From Paramoeba atlantica (lineage: Eukaryota > Discosea): a DNA stretch of 64,000 bases. Positions 1 to 8,414 of this stretch are shown here, piece after piece. Each line of letters begins with the position of its first letter. Positions within the stretch are counted from its first letter, which is position 1. The stretch lies in assembly GCA_977017575.1 (NCBI GenBank), contig CDRNVI010000055.1, positions 248,001 through 312,000 of the forward strand, written 5' to 3'. The translations under genes were made by a program, and so were the position numbers. The notes beneath the pieces are model-generated. The model was not told the origin of the DNA and did no database searches. It saw only the letters and a program-made list of their open reading frames with translations.

Positions 1-735
1 GTTCGTATCGATAGTTTCCCACTCACGTCTCCCTCGACGCTGTACGGAGCTCTGGCGACGTAGGTAGTTTAGACGGATTGTGGCCAAAGAGTCCCGTGGT
101 GTATCGAGGAGTTTGAGCCAGATAACAGTTCTTTCTGCTTCTGTCTGAGCCTTCGGGTACGCTTTAATAATGGAACGAAAAATCGCGATTACATGGACGG
201 CAAACGTTGGATCAATTTGTGCCATCTTTGGCAGCGGTTCCAAATCAGATGTTCCCTCAATGCCTCGCTCCTCCTTGTTCTCTGAATTTCCAGTGTTTTC
301 CATTGACACATCGACGCTTTTTACTTTATTTAGACACAGTGCCTTAATGGACCAAATTTTCACTTTTGCAGATGGAGGAAGGTAGATAAAACCAGAGGGT
401 CCATTGTCTCCGTCGCTTGGCTTGTATTCCACCTTCAGCTTTACAATACCTTTTCGGACAGTCCTCTTCACCACTACTCCTTTTGAGGCATATTTCTGCT
501 CTTTTTTGAATCCCCATCTCAGTTCGCACGTCGTTCCTTTGCCCCATTCATGGATAATGGTGTTGATGTGATCTGGAGCCTTCGGAAATTCTTCGTTTTT
601 GCGTTGCCCCACTTCCCCATCCATCGACGTCACTTCCTCATCCACCGACATCACATCAGATTCTTCGCCTGTGGTATCATCGGAGGCGCCTTCGCAATCT
701 TCAGGATGTTTGGATGAATCTCTTTTTTTAAGCAT
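1..735 (-). CDS. Hypothetical protein, 5' part, open at window edge; probably the N-terminal region of a LINE ORF
   Basis: The minus strand is open from ATG at 735 to the left edge (245 codons, no stop). Residues 1-50 are acidic and low in complexity. Residues about 65-130 are rich in beta-type residues and Lys (GVVVKRTVRKGIVKLKVEY). The last 60 residues look helical and end in an Arg-rich stretch (NYLRRQSSVQRRGR). I recognise no domain. The setting, upstream of nothing but retroelement debris and downstream of a spliced-leader-headed sequence on the same strand, suggests the N-terminal region of an RLE-type LINE whose RT lies beyond the window. A host gene retrocopy is the alternative. The start was chosen because it is the first ATG after a non-coding tandem repeat. 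Confidence 0.55.
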   Translation of the reverse strand, partial: MLKKRDSSKHPEDCEGASDDTTGEESDVMSVDEEVTSMDGEVGQRKNEEFPKAPDHINTIIHEWGKGTTCELRWGFKKEQKYASKGVVVKRTVRKGIVKLKVEYKPSDGDNGPSGFIYLPPSAKVKIWSIKALCLNKVKSVDVSMENTGNSENKEERGIEGTSDLEPLPKMAQIDPTFAVHVIAIFRSIIKAYPKAQTEAERTVIWLKLLDTPRDSLATIRLNYLRRQSSVQRRGRREWETIDTN

Positions 736-826
736 AATTTTATCTTTGCAGAAATTTATCGCAGCATAATTTTATCTTTTCAGAATTTTTATCGCAGTAG
801 AATTTCATCGCAACGAAATTTATCTC
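731..826 (-). repeat. Imperfect 31-33 bp tandem repeat, about 3 units
   Basis: Units begin at 731, 763 and 796 on the plus strand (agcataattttatctt..., agcataattttatctt..., agtagaatttcatcgc...). They lie immediately upstream of the minus-strand ORF that starts at 735, in what would be its 5' leader. AT-rich, with no coding potential seen. Confidence 0.7.
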
Positions 827-933
827 AGCAAAACTAGAAAAAGTTAGCATAAATAATGATCGCAGGCACCGCAGACCTGAATATCAAGAACACCATATGC
901 AGTGTTGTATTTTGATTTTTGAGGTGACATGCA

Positions 934-1305
934 TCACGCAAGAGACGTGCACTCCTCAGCAGGAAGAAGGAAACTTCCTGTCTCTTCAGTTTGCCGGAGC
1001 GTAAATGGGTTATCCGTGCTCATCAACAAACCTCCGAGACAAGAAGTCTCACTTTCCTCTGCTTCAGAGTACACAATCTCATCACAATCTCTCTCCTCAT
1101 CGGAATCATTCTCGGACTCTTGTGAGGTCGGCCTTGCATCAGAAAATTTTATCCTTGGCCGTCGGTAGTTGCTATGTACCTCGTGGTCGGCCCAGTTCGG
1201 CGATAATTCCTTTGCACTCATAATAACTCTCACACGGGGGGTTTTCTTTGGCTTATCGAGCGTTGATCCCCTCTTCATAATTTGTTCGGCGTTTTGCGTG
1301 TTCAT
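934..1305 (-). CDS. Small acidic hypothetical ORF headed by a spliced-leader sequence
   Basis: An ORF of 123 codons starting MNTQNAEQIMKRG and ending with TGA at 934-936. The first half is basic (KPKKTPRVRV); the middle is strongly acidic and Ser-rich (SQESENDSDEERDCDE). I recognise no family. I prefer the ATG at 1305 over the earlier one at 1341 because 1341 lies inside the SL sequence. The leader between the SL relic and this ATG is about 18 nt, a typical trans-spliced 5'UTR. It may be a first ORF of the same element as the ORF at 1-735, or a retrocopied host mRNA. Confidence 0.45.
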   Translation of the reverse strand: MNTQNAEQIMKRGSTLDKPKKTPRVRVIMSAKELSPNWADHEVHSNYRRPRIKFSDARPTSQESENDSDEERDCDEIVYSEAEESETSCLGGLLMSTDNPFTLRQTEETGSFLLPAEECTSLA

Positions 1306-1323
1306 ACGAGTAAAAATAAAAAT

Positions 1324-1367
1324 CAACAAGGTACTCAACAAGGTACAGAAACTGTATCTTTATCGTT
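1324..1367 (-). other. Spliced-leader exon plus a second, partial SL relic
   Basis: On the minus strand, 1367-1336 reads AACGATAAAGATACAG then TTTCTGTACCTTGTTG, identical over 32 nt to 24629-24660. It is followed by one A and a partial copy GTACCTTGTTG (1334-1324), then a short AT-rich leader and an ATG. The core CAGTTTCTGTAC and the TTG end match the known SL exons of kinetoplastids and diplonemids. A full SL stacked on an SL relic is the mark of an mRNA that was retrocopied and then trans-spliced again. Confidence 0.75.
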
Positions 1368-1514
1368 TTGCATGCGCATGCCACACTCAGTGCCTTTTTC
1401 ACCTTTCCAGTGTCGTTTGCTTCGGAGCGCGGGCGAAAGCGAGGGTCCTCCGACGATGTGACATTTGAAAGGATCATAAAAGGAATAAAAATCAACAAGG
1501 TACAACAAGGTACA
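1368..1514 (-). other. SL-relic-headed 147-bp fragment (chimeric retrocopy)
   Basis: On the minus strand the fragment starts with two stacked SL relics, TGTACCTTGTTG (1514-1503) and TACCTTGTTG (1502-1493), followed by ATTTTTATT, the same leader start as in the neighbouring copy at 1323. An ATG follows within 20 nt and opens about 37 codons before the full SL at 1367. Upstream it abuts a family C LINE fragment without any spacer. The order LINE fragment, relic-headed piece, SL-headed piece fits end-to-end template jumping by a reverse transcriptase. Confidence 0.6.
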
Positions 1515-1577
1515 GAATGCTCGAGGTTCACTCTCACATGGTATCCCTGCGCGCATGCAAAGGTCGTGGAAGAATTT
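1515..1577 (-). mobile_element. Family C LINE fragment, left part of the DIRS-1 insertion target
   Basis: The 63 bp are identical to 11805-11867 inside family C copy C4 and encode HDLCMRAGIPCESEPRAF of the pre-RLE zinc region on the minus strand. The matching continuation (11861-12079) is found at 7331-7549, so this LINE was split by the element between them. The shared joint is AAGAATTT. Confidence 0.85.
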
Positions 1578-1800
1578 TACATCATAATATATTTAGAAAA
1601 GGAAAACAAATTTCATATTGTTCGCAAAGACATTCGATTAACTCATATACAAACCTATACATGATTCCAAGTTATCTCCTATGTCAAAAAAGATGAAACA
1701 ATGTCACAGCTGCGCAAAAGACAAAACATAAATATCCCATGACAATAACATACACTTACCTCTCCCTTTCAACGAGCTTGCGAACGGGTCCAACGCGGGG
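1571..1800 (-). repeat. DIRS-1 split direct repeat B2
   Basis: 230 bp matching 2023-2252 at constant offset with no difference seen; it ends in caacgcgggg on the plus strand. It forms the outer 3' end of DIRS-1 and begins with the shared AGAATTT of the integration joint. Confidence 0.85.
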
Positions 1801-1825
1801 AGTGGTTTGGGGGCTGGTGGGAGGG

Positions 1826-2022
1826 GAAACTTTTGTCGAGAACAGTAAACCTGAGTAATTGAATTATAAATATTCGAATATCGTACTACGGGATATTTGT
1901 ATATCAGTATTAACACAATTTTATTGTTTAAAACAAAAACAGGTACAATGCCCCCCGGCGGGGCATCCTATCCATATCACTTCGAAAATATATTTCTCGT
2001 CAAATTCTATCCGTAAACTTCA
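1826..2022 (-). repeat. DIRS-1 split direct repeat A2
   Basis: Matches 7134-7330 at constant offset 5308. It directly adjoins B1 on one side and is separated from B2 by a 25-bp G-rich spacer (1801-1825). Confidence 0.85.
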
Positions 2023-2252
2023 AGAATTTTACATCATAATATATTTAGAAAAGGAAAACAAATTTCATATTGTTCGCAAAGACATTCGATTAACTCATAT
2101 ACAAACCTATACATGATTCCAAGTTATCTCCTATGTCAAAAAAGATGAAACAATGTCACAGCTGCGCAAAAGACAAAACATAAATATCCCATGACAATAA
2201 CATACACTTACCTCTCCCTTTCAACGAGCTTGCGAACGGGTCCAACGCGGGG
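2023..2252 (-). repeat. DIRS-1 split direct repeat B1
   Basis: Inner copy of B, identical to 1571-1800. 2253-2367 beyond it is unassigned element 3' sequence. Confidence 0.85.
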
Positions 2253-2367
2253 ACCACCCATTCGCCAGTCCAACACATACCCACTCGCAGGTACTGCTAC
2301 TCGTATGTGGCGCCTACTCCAGATACAAGAAAACGGTCTGCCTTATCCCACACACTTAATAACTTGT

Positions 2368-2427
2368 TTTTTTTTTTTTTTTTTTTTTTTTGATGATTCT
2401 ATATACCAAATAAGTTATAAATAGGAG
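2368..2427 (-). repeat. Poly(A) tail and GAATCATC 3'-end motif (minus strand)
   Basis: On the minus strand TATTTATAACTTATTTGG, then TATATAGAATCATC, then about 26 A. The same 3'-terminal motif before poly(A) recurs at 2798-2850, 41657-41692 and 42259-42280, so it marks the 3' end of a retrotransposed transcript family. Confidence 0.65.
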
Positions 2428-2813
2428 CTCTTTCGAGCTAGGCGTGAGCATAGACTCTGTCGACTCGACCAGCTTCCAGATCAGTTGTTTGCGAGGGCGC
2501 TAACGTGGGCCTGTGCCGACAACGGTGTGGTTAGGAAACGATTATCCCACGAGGGCTACTTACTCCGTTACCAAGCTATTGCTCGATCAGCGGAGTGGGA
2601 AGGTCGTCTACCGGCATTCTTGATATCATCATACGTGCCTGGCGACGCATCAGCGTTATGTTCAAGTCTGTGACGAGCTGTAGCGTAGCTGCTCCGTCAC
2701 TGAGAATGCCGTTGGACGCTTTGGCCCGACGTTCTCCTACTTTCCGAAGTACTGCTAAGGCACTAGAGCTCCAAGAGCCGTAGCTCTCTACGACCATTTT
2801 TTTTTTTTTTTAA
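2428..2813 (-). mobile_element. 5'-truncated CRE-like LINE fragment (family A/B relative)
   Basis: On the minus strand it starts abruptly after about 16 A with ATGGTCGTAGAG and encodes 2797-2576, MVVESYGSWSSSALAVLRKV onward, aligned with the last 73 residues of family A (MVVESYGAWSPSASAVLRKV). The stop and 3'UTR follow, with the family hallmarks GTCGACAGAGTCTATGCTC and a hairpin with a GAAA loop (AGCTC-GAAA-GAGCT). It differs from A and B along its whole length, so it is a third subfamily. Its place inside the 3' part of DIRS-1 shows it arrived later. Confidence 0.75.
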
Positions 2814-2850
2814 TGATTCTATATACCAAATAAGTTATAAATAAGTTATA
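2798..2850 (-). repeat. Second GAATCATT/poly(A) tail copy
   Basis: Minus strand: three ATAACTTATTT-type units, TATATAGAATCATT, then about 16 A directly followed by the CRE-like fragment. This is a poly(A)-next-element joint like those in the A and B arrays. Confidence 0.6.
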
Positions 2851-2917
2851 AATAAGTTATACTATATTTTTGGAACTACCTATATTTTGAATTAGATGAA
2901 CTTTCAATTCATTTTGA

Positions 2918-4510
2918 CTACATGCGGCTGTACGGATCGGCAGGATTTTCCTTCGAGCAAATATACTGGGCTTTAACGACCAACCCTTTACGCTTTAAAT
3001 AATCCAACAAACGGCGAAGCTCCGACGTAATACCATCCGAATTAGACATCTTACGATTTAATGCCGCGACGCAGGAAGTGTTATCAACGAAGACATCTAC
3101 ACACGTATCCCTACCAAAGTGATGGCCAAATTTTCCAAAGGCGAGGCGAACGGCGCGTGCCTCTGCGCGATTGACTTCATACTCAAAATCAGGTGGCCAC
3201 CGCGACCCAGCACAAACGACTTGCCCGTAATCCAAATACAGGACCGCACCCCATCCCGTAGAGGATGCGTCTGTACACAAAATATGGTTATGCGGCACCG
3301 TGTCTGGGTGTGGAGGTGGATCGACGGGAGTTTTATACAACAGCTTATCTCGCCACTCCGAAAGTGCGATTCGCACCGGTGTCGGTAAGGAAACGGGCTT
3401 ATCCAGCAAAGTAGGGTCGCGATTTAGATTATTAATCCGACGACGAACAATTTTCATTTCCAAGTGATAGTGAGGAAGGTGAACACCCATTACAGCGGAG
3501 GCGAAAATAAGGCGGCCTACCCCCGATTCCAAAGATGCATAAGTGGCTGCAGCAAAGTCATCCTGTCGCAATCGCCGCGAAATTTTGTCTCCTAAAGCCA
3601 CTTTCCCTTGTCTATGAAAATACTTGATTCCATTGAATGCGTAAATCTGTGCGGGCGGCTCTCCACGATCTTTAAACAAGGCATTTAATCTGTCTGCTCT
3701 ATCATCCACAAAACGAGCGTACTTATTTGCTATCTCATCCCGCGCGGCAAAACGGATACCATCAATATAAACGTCCAGTCCGGAATAAAAGAACGCGTGC
3801 TTTTCGGTACAGTAATTTCTGTCACCTGCTAGAGTTGCTGTCAAGGTGTGCATTAACTCGGGAGCGCACCGATGCCCCATGGGCATTACAGTCAATTCGT
3901 ATAGATCCCCTTTTGCGTCTTTAAAGCGAAACTTTTGACGACTTTCCTCTGGTATTGCGACCTGCCAAAACCCACACGCCAAATCCCGTTTGACGGCACT
4001 TTCTTCTTTGGCGCGGTGCAGATAATACGCTGCATGTCTAACGGGGACATACGGTTCATATATTTCCTTAATGCGATCATTATCTGCCTGCGTCCACGCT
4101 ATAAAACGACGACGTTCGGAATGTTCATGTTCACCAGGTTCCACAACTGTGAAAGGTATCACCCAATCCAAAGACGGCCGCACCTTAGCTTCTTCGTCTG
4201 ATACTCTGGAAATGAAACCCGCCGCTGCTAATTCCTTTATGTCATTGTGCGGCAAAAACGACTTATATAGCGGAATGGTGGATGCCTGTTCCGGTAAACG
4301 TAATAAAGTCTCCAATGTCTCATCGAATCGATCACCAGTCGCCTCATTCATCATTTCTCTCAACTTCTTAACCGACATCCGGGGAATACCCTGCTTGATA
4401 TGCAATGGAATAGAATAATCCTTCGGTAACGCGACCTTTGACGTCCTTCGCGTTCTGGTAATAGTGTGACGCACCTTTTCCTGTGGTATGTCATCCAAGA
4501 ACTTACGAAA
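2918..4510 (-). pseudogene. DIRS-1 reverse transcriptase-RNase H region
   Basis: Part of the fossil DIRS-1. The translation shows an RT core (RRRFIAWTQADND, VKRDLACGFWQVAIP, VMPMGHRCAPELMHTLTAT) followed by an RNase H domain (ILCTDASSTGWGAVLYLDYG, VFVDNTSCVAALNRKMS). Closely related in plan to the DIRS-2 protein at 13909-15465. The element as a whole is broken. The reading upstream of about 4510 is not part of this domain. Confidence 0.8.
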
Positions 4511-4524
4511 AATTTCACTTGCCT

Positions 4525-5942
4525 CTACATGATCCGTAACTTGCTGGTTGCTTTCTGCGTGCCCAACACCAACGCGGTGGTAACCGGGTCGGCGTTGTAT
4601 CGAAGAAGCGAATCGAGGAACTGATGCTTTGCTAATCGTTGTACTTCCTCGAGGCGCGTATTGCCCTTCACTACTTCCGCAAACAGCTGTGTTATTGCTC
4701 CTCGTTTCGCTGAGTGTGAGCCGAAACCTGTCCCCAGAATTCGGCGTATCTTCGCATCCACTTCGGATACCGATGTTCTTGACATCGGCTGCAACTGCCC
4801 CAGCTTTGTTATGTAATCCGCTAGACGATCCGTGCCTTATTGTAAGACCTTTCCTTATTGTAAGACCTTTCCTTATTGTAAGACCTTTCCTTATTGTAAG
4901 ACCTTTCCTTATTGTAAGACCTTTCCTTATTGTAAGACCTTTCCTTATTGTAAGACCTTTCCTTATTGTAAGACCTTTCCTTATTGTAAGACCTTTCCTT
5001 ATTGTAAGACCTTTCCTTATTGTAAGACCTTTCCTTATTGTAAGACCTTTCCTTATTGTAAGACCTTTCCTTATTGTAAGACCTTTCCTTATTGTAAGAC
5101 CTTTCCTTATTGTAAGACCTTTCCTTATTGTAAGACCTTTCCTTATTGTAAGACCTTTCCTTATTGTAAGACCTTTCCTTATTGTAAGACCTTTCCTTAT
5201 GGGAATATGGCCTATCCGTGCCCGGCCCTTCCACAACCGTATACATTGACGCTCGATACGGGTTGTACCGCGATGCTTTGGTCTGTCTGCCCCACCATAT
5301 CACGATTCTTGTCGAAGACACTTCGTGGAATCTGTCGCGTGTGAGCATCGCTGTCTCGGACCACCGGCTTGCCGCCTTCCAACAAAGCAGCAACGTATGT
5401 CTTTCGCTGTGAGGAAGGTGGTTCCATAATTGTTTCAGTAACTCCGGCGTTAGTGGCGCCATTTGACGGTGCGGCTCCGTCGCACCCTCCGCCATGAGTG
5501 ACTTGATGTAAAAACGTAGCGGGTTCGTTCCCTTGCCGGCTAAGTTGAGTAGGGACGCCAAACTTCGGGCGTATGACAACTTTCCTTGGATTTTGATTGG
5601 TAAACTTGCGATGAAAGTTACTGCATGAATTGGGGTGATTTCGATTTGTTTCCAATGACAAAAGGCCGTCAACCTTTCCCACAACCTTGCCCTCGCCTGC
5701 CAAGTCGATGCGCTCCACATATTTCCCATCGCATCCAATGCCTGCCTGATTTCCGGGGTCATTGCTGTGACCCCCATTAGTAATTTCACTAGATTTCCGC
5801 GCGCCGTATCCGCTACTTGCAAACTCAAAGTTCCGCCGTAAAAATTCTCGCATCTCACGTATCTCCCTGATAAATTCTGCACATTGCGAACATCCACTGG
5901 TACAATGTTCTCTTCCACTCTTCTCCTTTTGGGAACTTGCAT
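4525..5942 (-). pseudogene. DIRS-1 tyrosine recombinase region
   Basis: Part of the fossil DIRS-1. It is recognised by GSHSAKRGAITQLF, LAKHQFLDSLLRYN and LTRDRFHEVSSTRIVIWWGR, which align with GTHSLKRGAITYLF, LAKHQEAESLFRYN and VIWWGR of the DIRS-2 recombinase. The HxxR-like box and terminal Tyr are those of the lambda-integrase family, which in DIRS elements replaces an integrase. An 18-bp minisatellite lies within this stretch. Confidence 0.75.
4835..5200. repeat. 18-bp minisatellite, about 20 copies
   Basis: Unit CCTTATTGTAAGACCTTT repeated without visible variation over 366 bp. Because 18 is a multiple of three it leaves reading frames open on both strands (repeated TIRKGL, NKERSY, FLIVRP), so long ORFs across it are not evidence of genes. 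The uniformity points to recent expansion. Confidence 0.95.
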
Positions 5943-6005
5943 TAAAAGTGTCGTTCTGTTTCGTTTGAATGTTACTATAGAACTGGCCGTTAGGGTGTGG
6001 TTTTG

Positions 6006-7127
6006 TCAGAAACTCTTGCTGCTGTGGGCAGGGCCAGCCACCCGTCCTCGAAAATCCTGCTGGAATCGCTTCGGGCAGTTGCGCCAAATGTGATCAGGCG
6101 ACAGACATCCAAAGCATAATAAATTTCGTCGTGGAGGATATGCATTATGTCGCGGTGGGAACTGATTGGGACGCGAAACTTGCATAGATGGTGGAGCAGA
6201 GAAAGACTGAACACGTGCATATTGCTTCTGTCGCTCAACCAATTGATCATTCACGTGATGATAAAACTTGTCGTCCGGACGGATATCCTTCTCCATTTTT
6301 TGATGGACCAAGTCCACATCTACGCGGCGTGCTCGCCAGTACGCGTCACGAAGTGTCTGCACAATCCCACGTCCCATTTCGAGGTACACACCTTCATTCC
6401 AGTTGGGTATCAAACGCGCAAAAATAATCCACTTGCAAAATACAGAATTAAACAAACGCTCTTGCTGCTTAATAAACGTGCGATCATGATAAAACTGATT
6501 AACGCGTAAACCAAACTCAGGCGCATCCCGAAGCTCGCGAATCAGGTCCCTAGTGCGAAAACCATCGTCATCCACCGCATTAATCCAAGGCTCGTAAGTC
6601 AAAGGTTCGTAGGCGTTCAATGCATTCGGGTCGAGTAATCTGCCTTCCCGTAAAGCCTCTGAAATTGGTGCGGCACCAGTTCTCCCCCCAATTACCTCTT
6701 GCATGCCGGCAGCCTCATTACGTGAGCCCAGCTGATGCGTTTCATCGGTGAGTAATTGCGAAGAGTTCTCAATAAGAGCGGGTGGTAGTTCTCGATCTTC
6801 GATAATGTTGAGCTCATAATAATCCAAATCCGGATGAGGAAACTGGTACTCCTTGGACGGTTTGTCCTCCCACACCGCCCATAAATCCAGGCCATCCTTT
6901 CGCAACTTTCCCATCACAGTCTGTCGACCACCATTTAAATCATCTTTCCGTCGAAAGATCGCACGCACTTGTACCGATTTTTTGAACAACAATTTCTCCC
7001 TTGCCACTGTACAAACCAAACTTAACTCCTGCTGACTAAGCGGCTCGGTAGGCACGAGCGGCTCAGAGGCCGGAGAAGCACTGCGTGATGACCGTCGGGC
7101 TGTCAAAGGAATGTCGATTACGGTCAT
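6006..7127 (-). CDS. DIRS-1 gag-like protein with a CCHC zinc knuckle
   Basis: A 373-codon part of DIRS-1 beginning MTVIDIPLTARRSSRSAS, immediately inside repeat A1. Near residue 345 it has CFGCLSPDHIWRNC, a C-x2-C-x4-H-x4-C knuckle typical of retroelement nucleocapsid-like proteins. The rest is charged and helical without a family I can name. Its position first in the element fits the gag-like ORF of DIRS/Ngaro/VIPER elements. It is probably an RNA-binding structural protein. Confidence 0.7.
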   Translation of the reverse strand: MTVIDIPLTARRSSRSASPASEPLVPTEPLSQQELSLVCTVAREKLLFKKSVQVRAIFRRKDDLNGGRQTVMGKLRKDGLDLWAVWEDKPSKEYQFPHPDLDYYELNIIEDRELPPALIENSSQLLTDETHQLGSRNEAAGMQEVIGGRTGAAPISEALREGRLLDPNALNAYEPLTYEPWINAVDDDGFRTRDLIRELRDAPEFGLRVNQFYHDRTFIKQQERLFNSVFCKWIIFARLIPNWNEGVYLEMGRGIVQTLRDAYWRARRVDVDLVHQKMEKDIRPDDKFYHHVNDQLVERQKQYARVQSFSAPPSMQVSRPNQFPPRHNAYPPRRNLLCFGCLSPDHIWRNCPKRFQQDFRGRVAGPAHSSKSF

Positions 7128-7133
7128 TTTGTC

Positions 7134-7330
7134 GAAACTTTTGTCGAGAACAGTAAACCTGAGTAATTGAATTATAAATATTCGAATATCGTACTACGGG
7201 ATATTTGTATATCAGTATTAACACAATTTTATTGTTTAAAACAAAAACAGGTACAATGCCCCCCGGCGGGGCATCCTATCCATATCACTTCGAAAATATA
7301 TTTCTCGTCAAATTCTATCCGTAAACTTCA
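7134..7330 (-). repeat. DIRS-1 split direct repeat A1
   Basis: Outer 5' end of DIRS-1, matching A2 at 1826-2022. It ends at the AAGAATTT joint with the interrupted LINE. Confidence 0.85.
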
Positions 7331-7549
7331 AGAATTTCACCAGCATGTTGTGCTTCACGGAGGCATTGATACCAGAGCATTGCGCACATCCACTGATGTG
7401 AGTGAGAGCTGATCTGTTGTCGAGTATGGAACGGCATCCTGGGCATAGCAAGCTTTTCGGCAGGCGCGGATGTTCTATCCCCAATCTCGGCATTATGGCT
7501 AATTCAAAAACGTGGGGTGGAATATATCTCGTATGTGACATAAGCCAGT
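7330..7549 (-). mobile_element. Family C LINE fragment, right part of the DIRS-1 target
   Basis: Identical to 11860-12079. It encodes WLMSHTRYIPPHVFELAIMP and the zinc motif CPGCRSILDNRSALTHISGC on the minus strand. It is 5'-truncated at 7549, where it meets a plus-strand family C copy. Confidence 0.85.
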
Positions 7550-7582
7550 AAACACGAATCACGGAACAGTAAACCAGTAAAC

Positions 7583-8230
7583 ATGATACCGGTGCCTGAC
7601 AAACTGAAGTCCGAAGGAGTCATAACTGCATCTAAAACAACCAAAACGCTCGGGGCATACATTGGCGATTCTTCCGCAGTAAGCCTGCAATTACAAGACA
7701 AGCTCAAAAAACATTCTACGTGTTTCAGAAGGCTGGAAACAATGGGGCTGAATAATATATCACTCTTACTGTTATCTAAAAGCATCAATGTACGACATAA
7801 ATTCCATCTTCGTGTGCACACGCCAGACGCGACAGAAGCGCTATGTAAGCAATTTGACGAGAAAGTTGAAGCAGTGCTGCAAACTTGGCTTGGAAAGCTA
7901 TCCGAAAAACATTTATCATGGTGTCGCCTTCCGGTGAAACAGGGGGGTCTAGGGCTTGTTTCGTCCAACGAAATACGGACATCATCCTACAACGCTTCAA
8001 AACGCGTCTCTCTAGAGCATCTGAAAACCAATTCAGCTCGGGTGACGGGTGTGGAAGTGTGCAAGTTTGGTGAGGCAAGCGCATCTATAGAAGTGACGGA
8101 GGCCGTGGCTAACCAGCGCACGCACAAAGAGTTGTTGAAAGACAAGGACCTCTCACCACTAGTTCAAGTCTGCAGCGAAAAGGGCAATAATGACTGGCTC
8201 CAAGCGAAGTCAAGATACATCCCATCTTGA
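7583..8230 (+). pseudogene. Family C LINE fragment C1 (RT thumb and linker)
   Basis: 215 codons aligned with the region after the RT palm in other C copies: TLGAYIGDSSAV, FRRLETMGLNNISLLLLSKS, HLRVHTPDATEALCKQFDEK, RLPVKQGGLGLVSS, NDWLQAKSRYIP. It lacks the RT catalytic part upstream and ends at a TGA at 8228-8230, exactly where the zinc/RLE part should begin. Head-to-head with the minus-strand fragment ending at 7549. Both break at the equivalent RYIP position but belong to different subfamilies. Confidence 0.8.
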
Positions 8231-8360
8231 GGTAATTATAAATATACTGTATATTAGTGACATTTCATTTTTGGTGGGCAAGATATTTTACGACACTGTG
8301 TGCACATTGCGGGGGAAAACATTCACATTTATTTGATGAGCGCTTCCAAAGGATACAATA
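8231..8360. other. Unassigned AT-rich spacer
   Basis: No ORF, repeat or structural signal recognised between the end of C1 and the palindromic terminus that follows. Confidence 0.5.
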
Positions 8361-8409
8361 AAAAAGGTCAAAAACACCTTCGATGAAGCTTCATCGAAGG
8401 TCCCCACTA
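8361..8409 (+). repeat. Solo palindromic terminus of the 12550-13613 element family
   Basis: A run AAAAAGGTCAAAAACACC then a perfect 26-bp palindrome centred on GATGAAG|CTTCATC, ending GGTCCCCAC-TA. This matches the right end of the TIR element at 13504-13613. No partner left end is found nearby, so it is a fragment or solo end. Confidence 0.7.
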
Positions 8410-8414
8410 CCCAA

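Larger units (their letters stand above)
1578..7330 (-). mobile_element. DIRS-1: DIRS-like tyrosine-recombinase retroelement with split direct repeats (fossil)
   Basis: Read on the minus strand the order is A1 (7330-7134), gag-like, tyrosine recombinase, RT-RNase H (7127-2918), B1 (2252-2023), A2 (2022-1826), B2 (1800-1578). This is the split-direct-repeat plan of PAT/Ngaro/VIPER-type DIRS elements. A1 and A2 are the same sequence, as are B1 and B2. The internal B1/A2 joint is what fusing the two outer ends would give, as expected of a circular intermediate. The element sits in a family C LINE at an 8-bp AAGAATTT present at both edges. The architecture is complete at both ends; the coding part is broken in more than one place. 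Nested in its 3' region is a CRE-like fragment. The repeats are nearly identical, so it looks fairly young. Confidence 0.8.

Noticed and set aside
4835-5200. CRISPR-like array
   Set aside because: Units are contiguous 18-mers without spacers, in a eukaryotic retroelement.
4629-5344. Repeat-rich proteins on both strands (repeated FLIVRP, NKERSY, TIRKGL)
   Set aside because: They are translations of the 18-bp minisatellite in several frames. No frame is favoured and the flanks are element coding sequence on the minus strand.
7330-8230. Simple twin-priming inversion of one LINE
   Set aside because: The overlapping protein segment differs between the two arms (LQAKS against LMSHT), so they come from different source copies.
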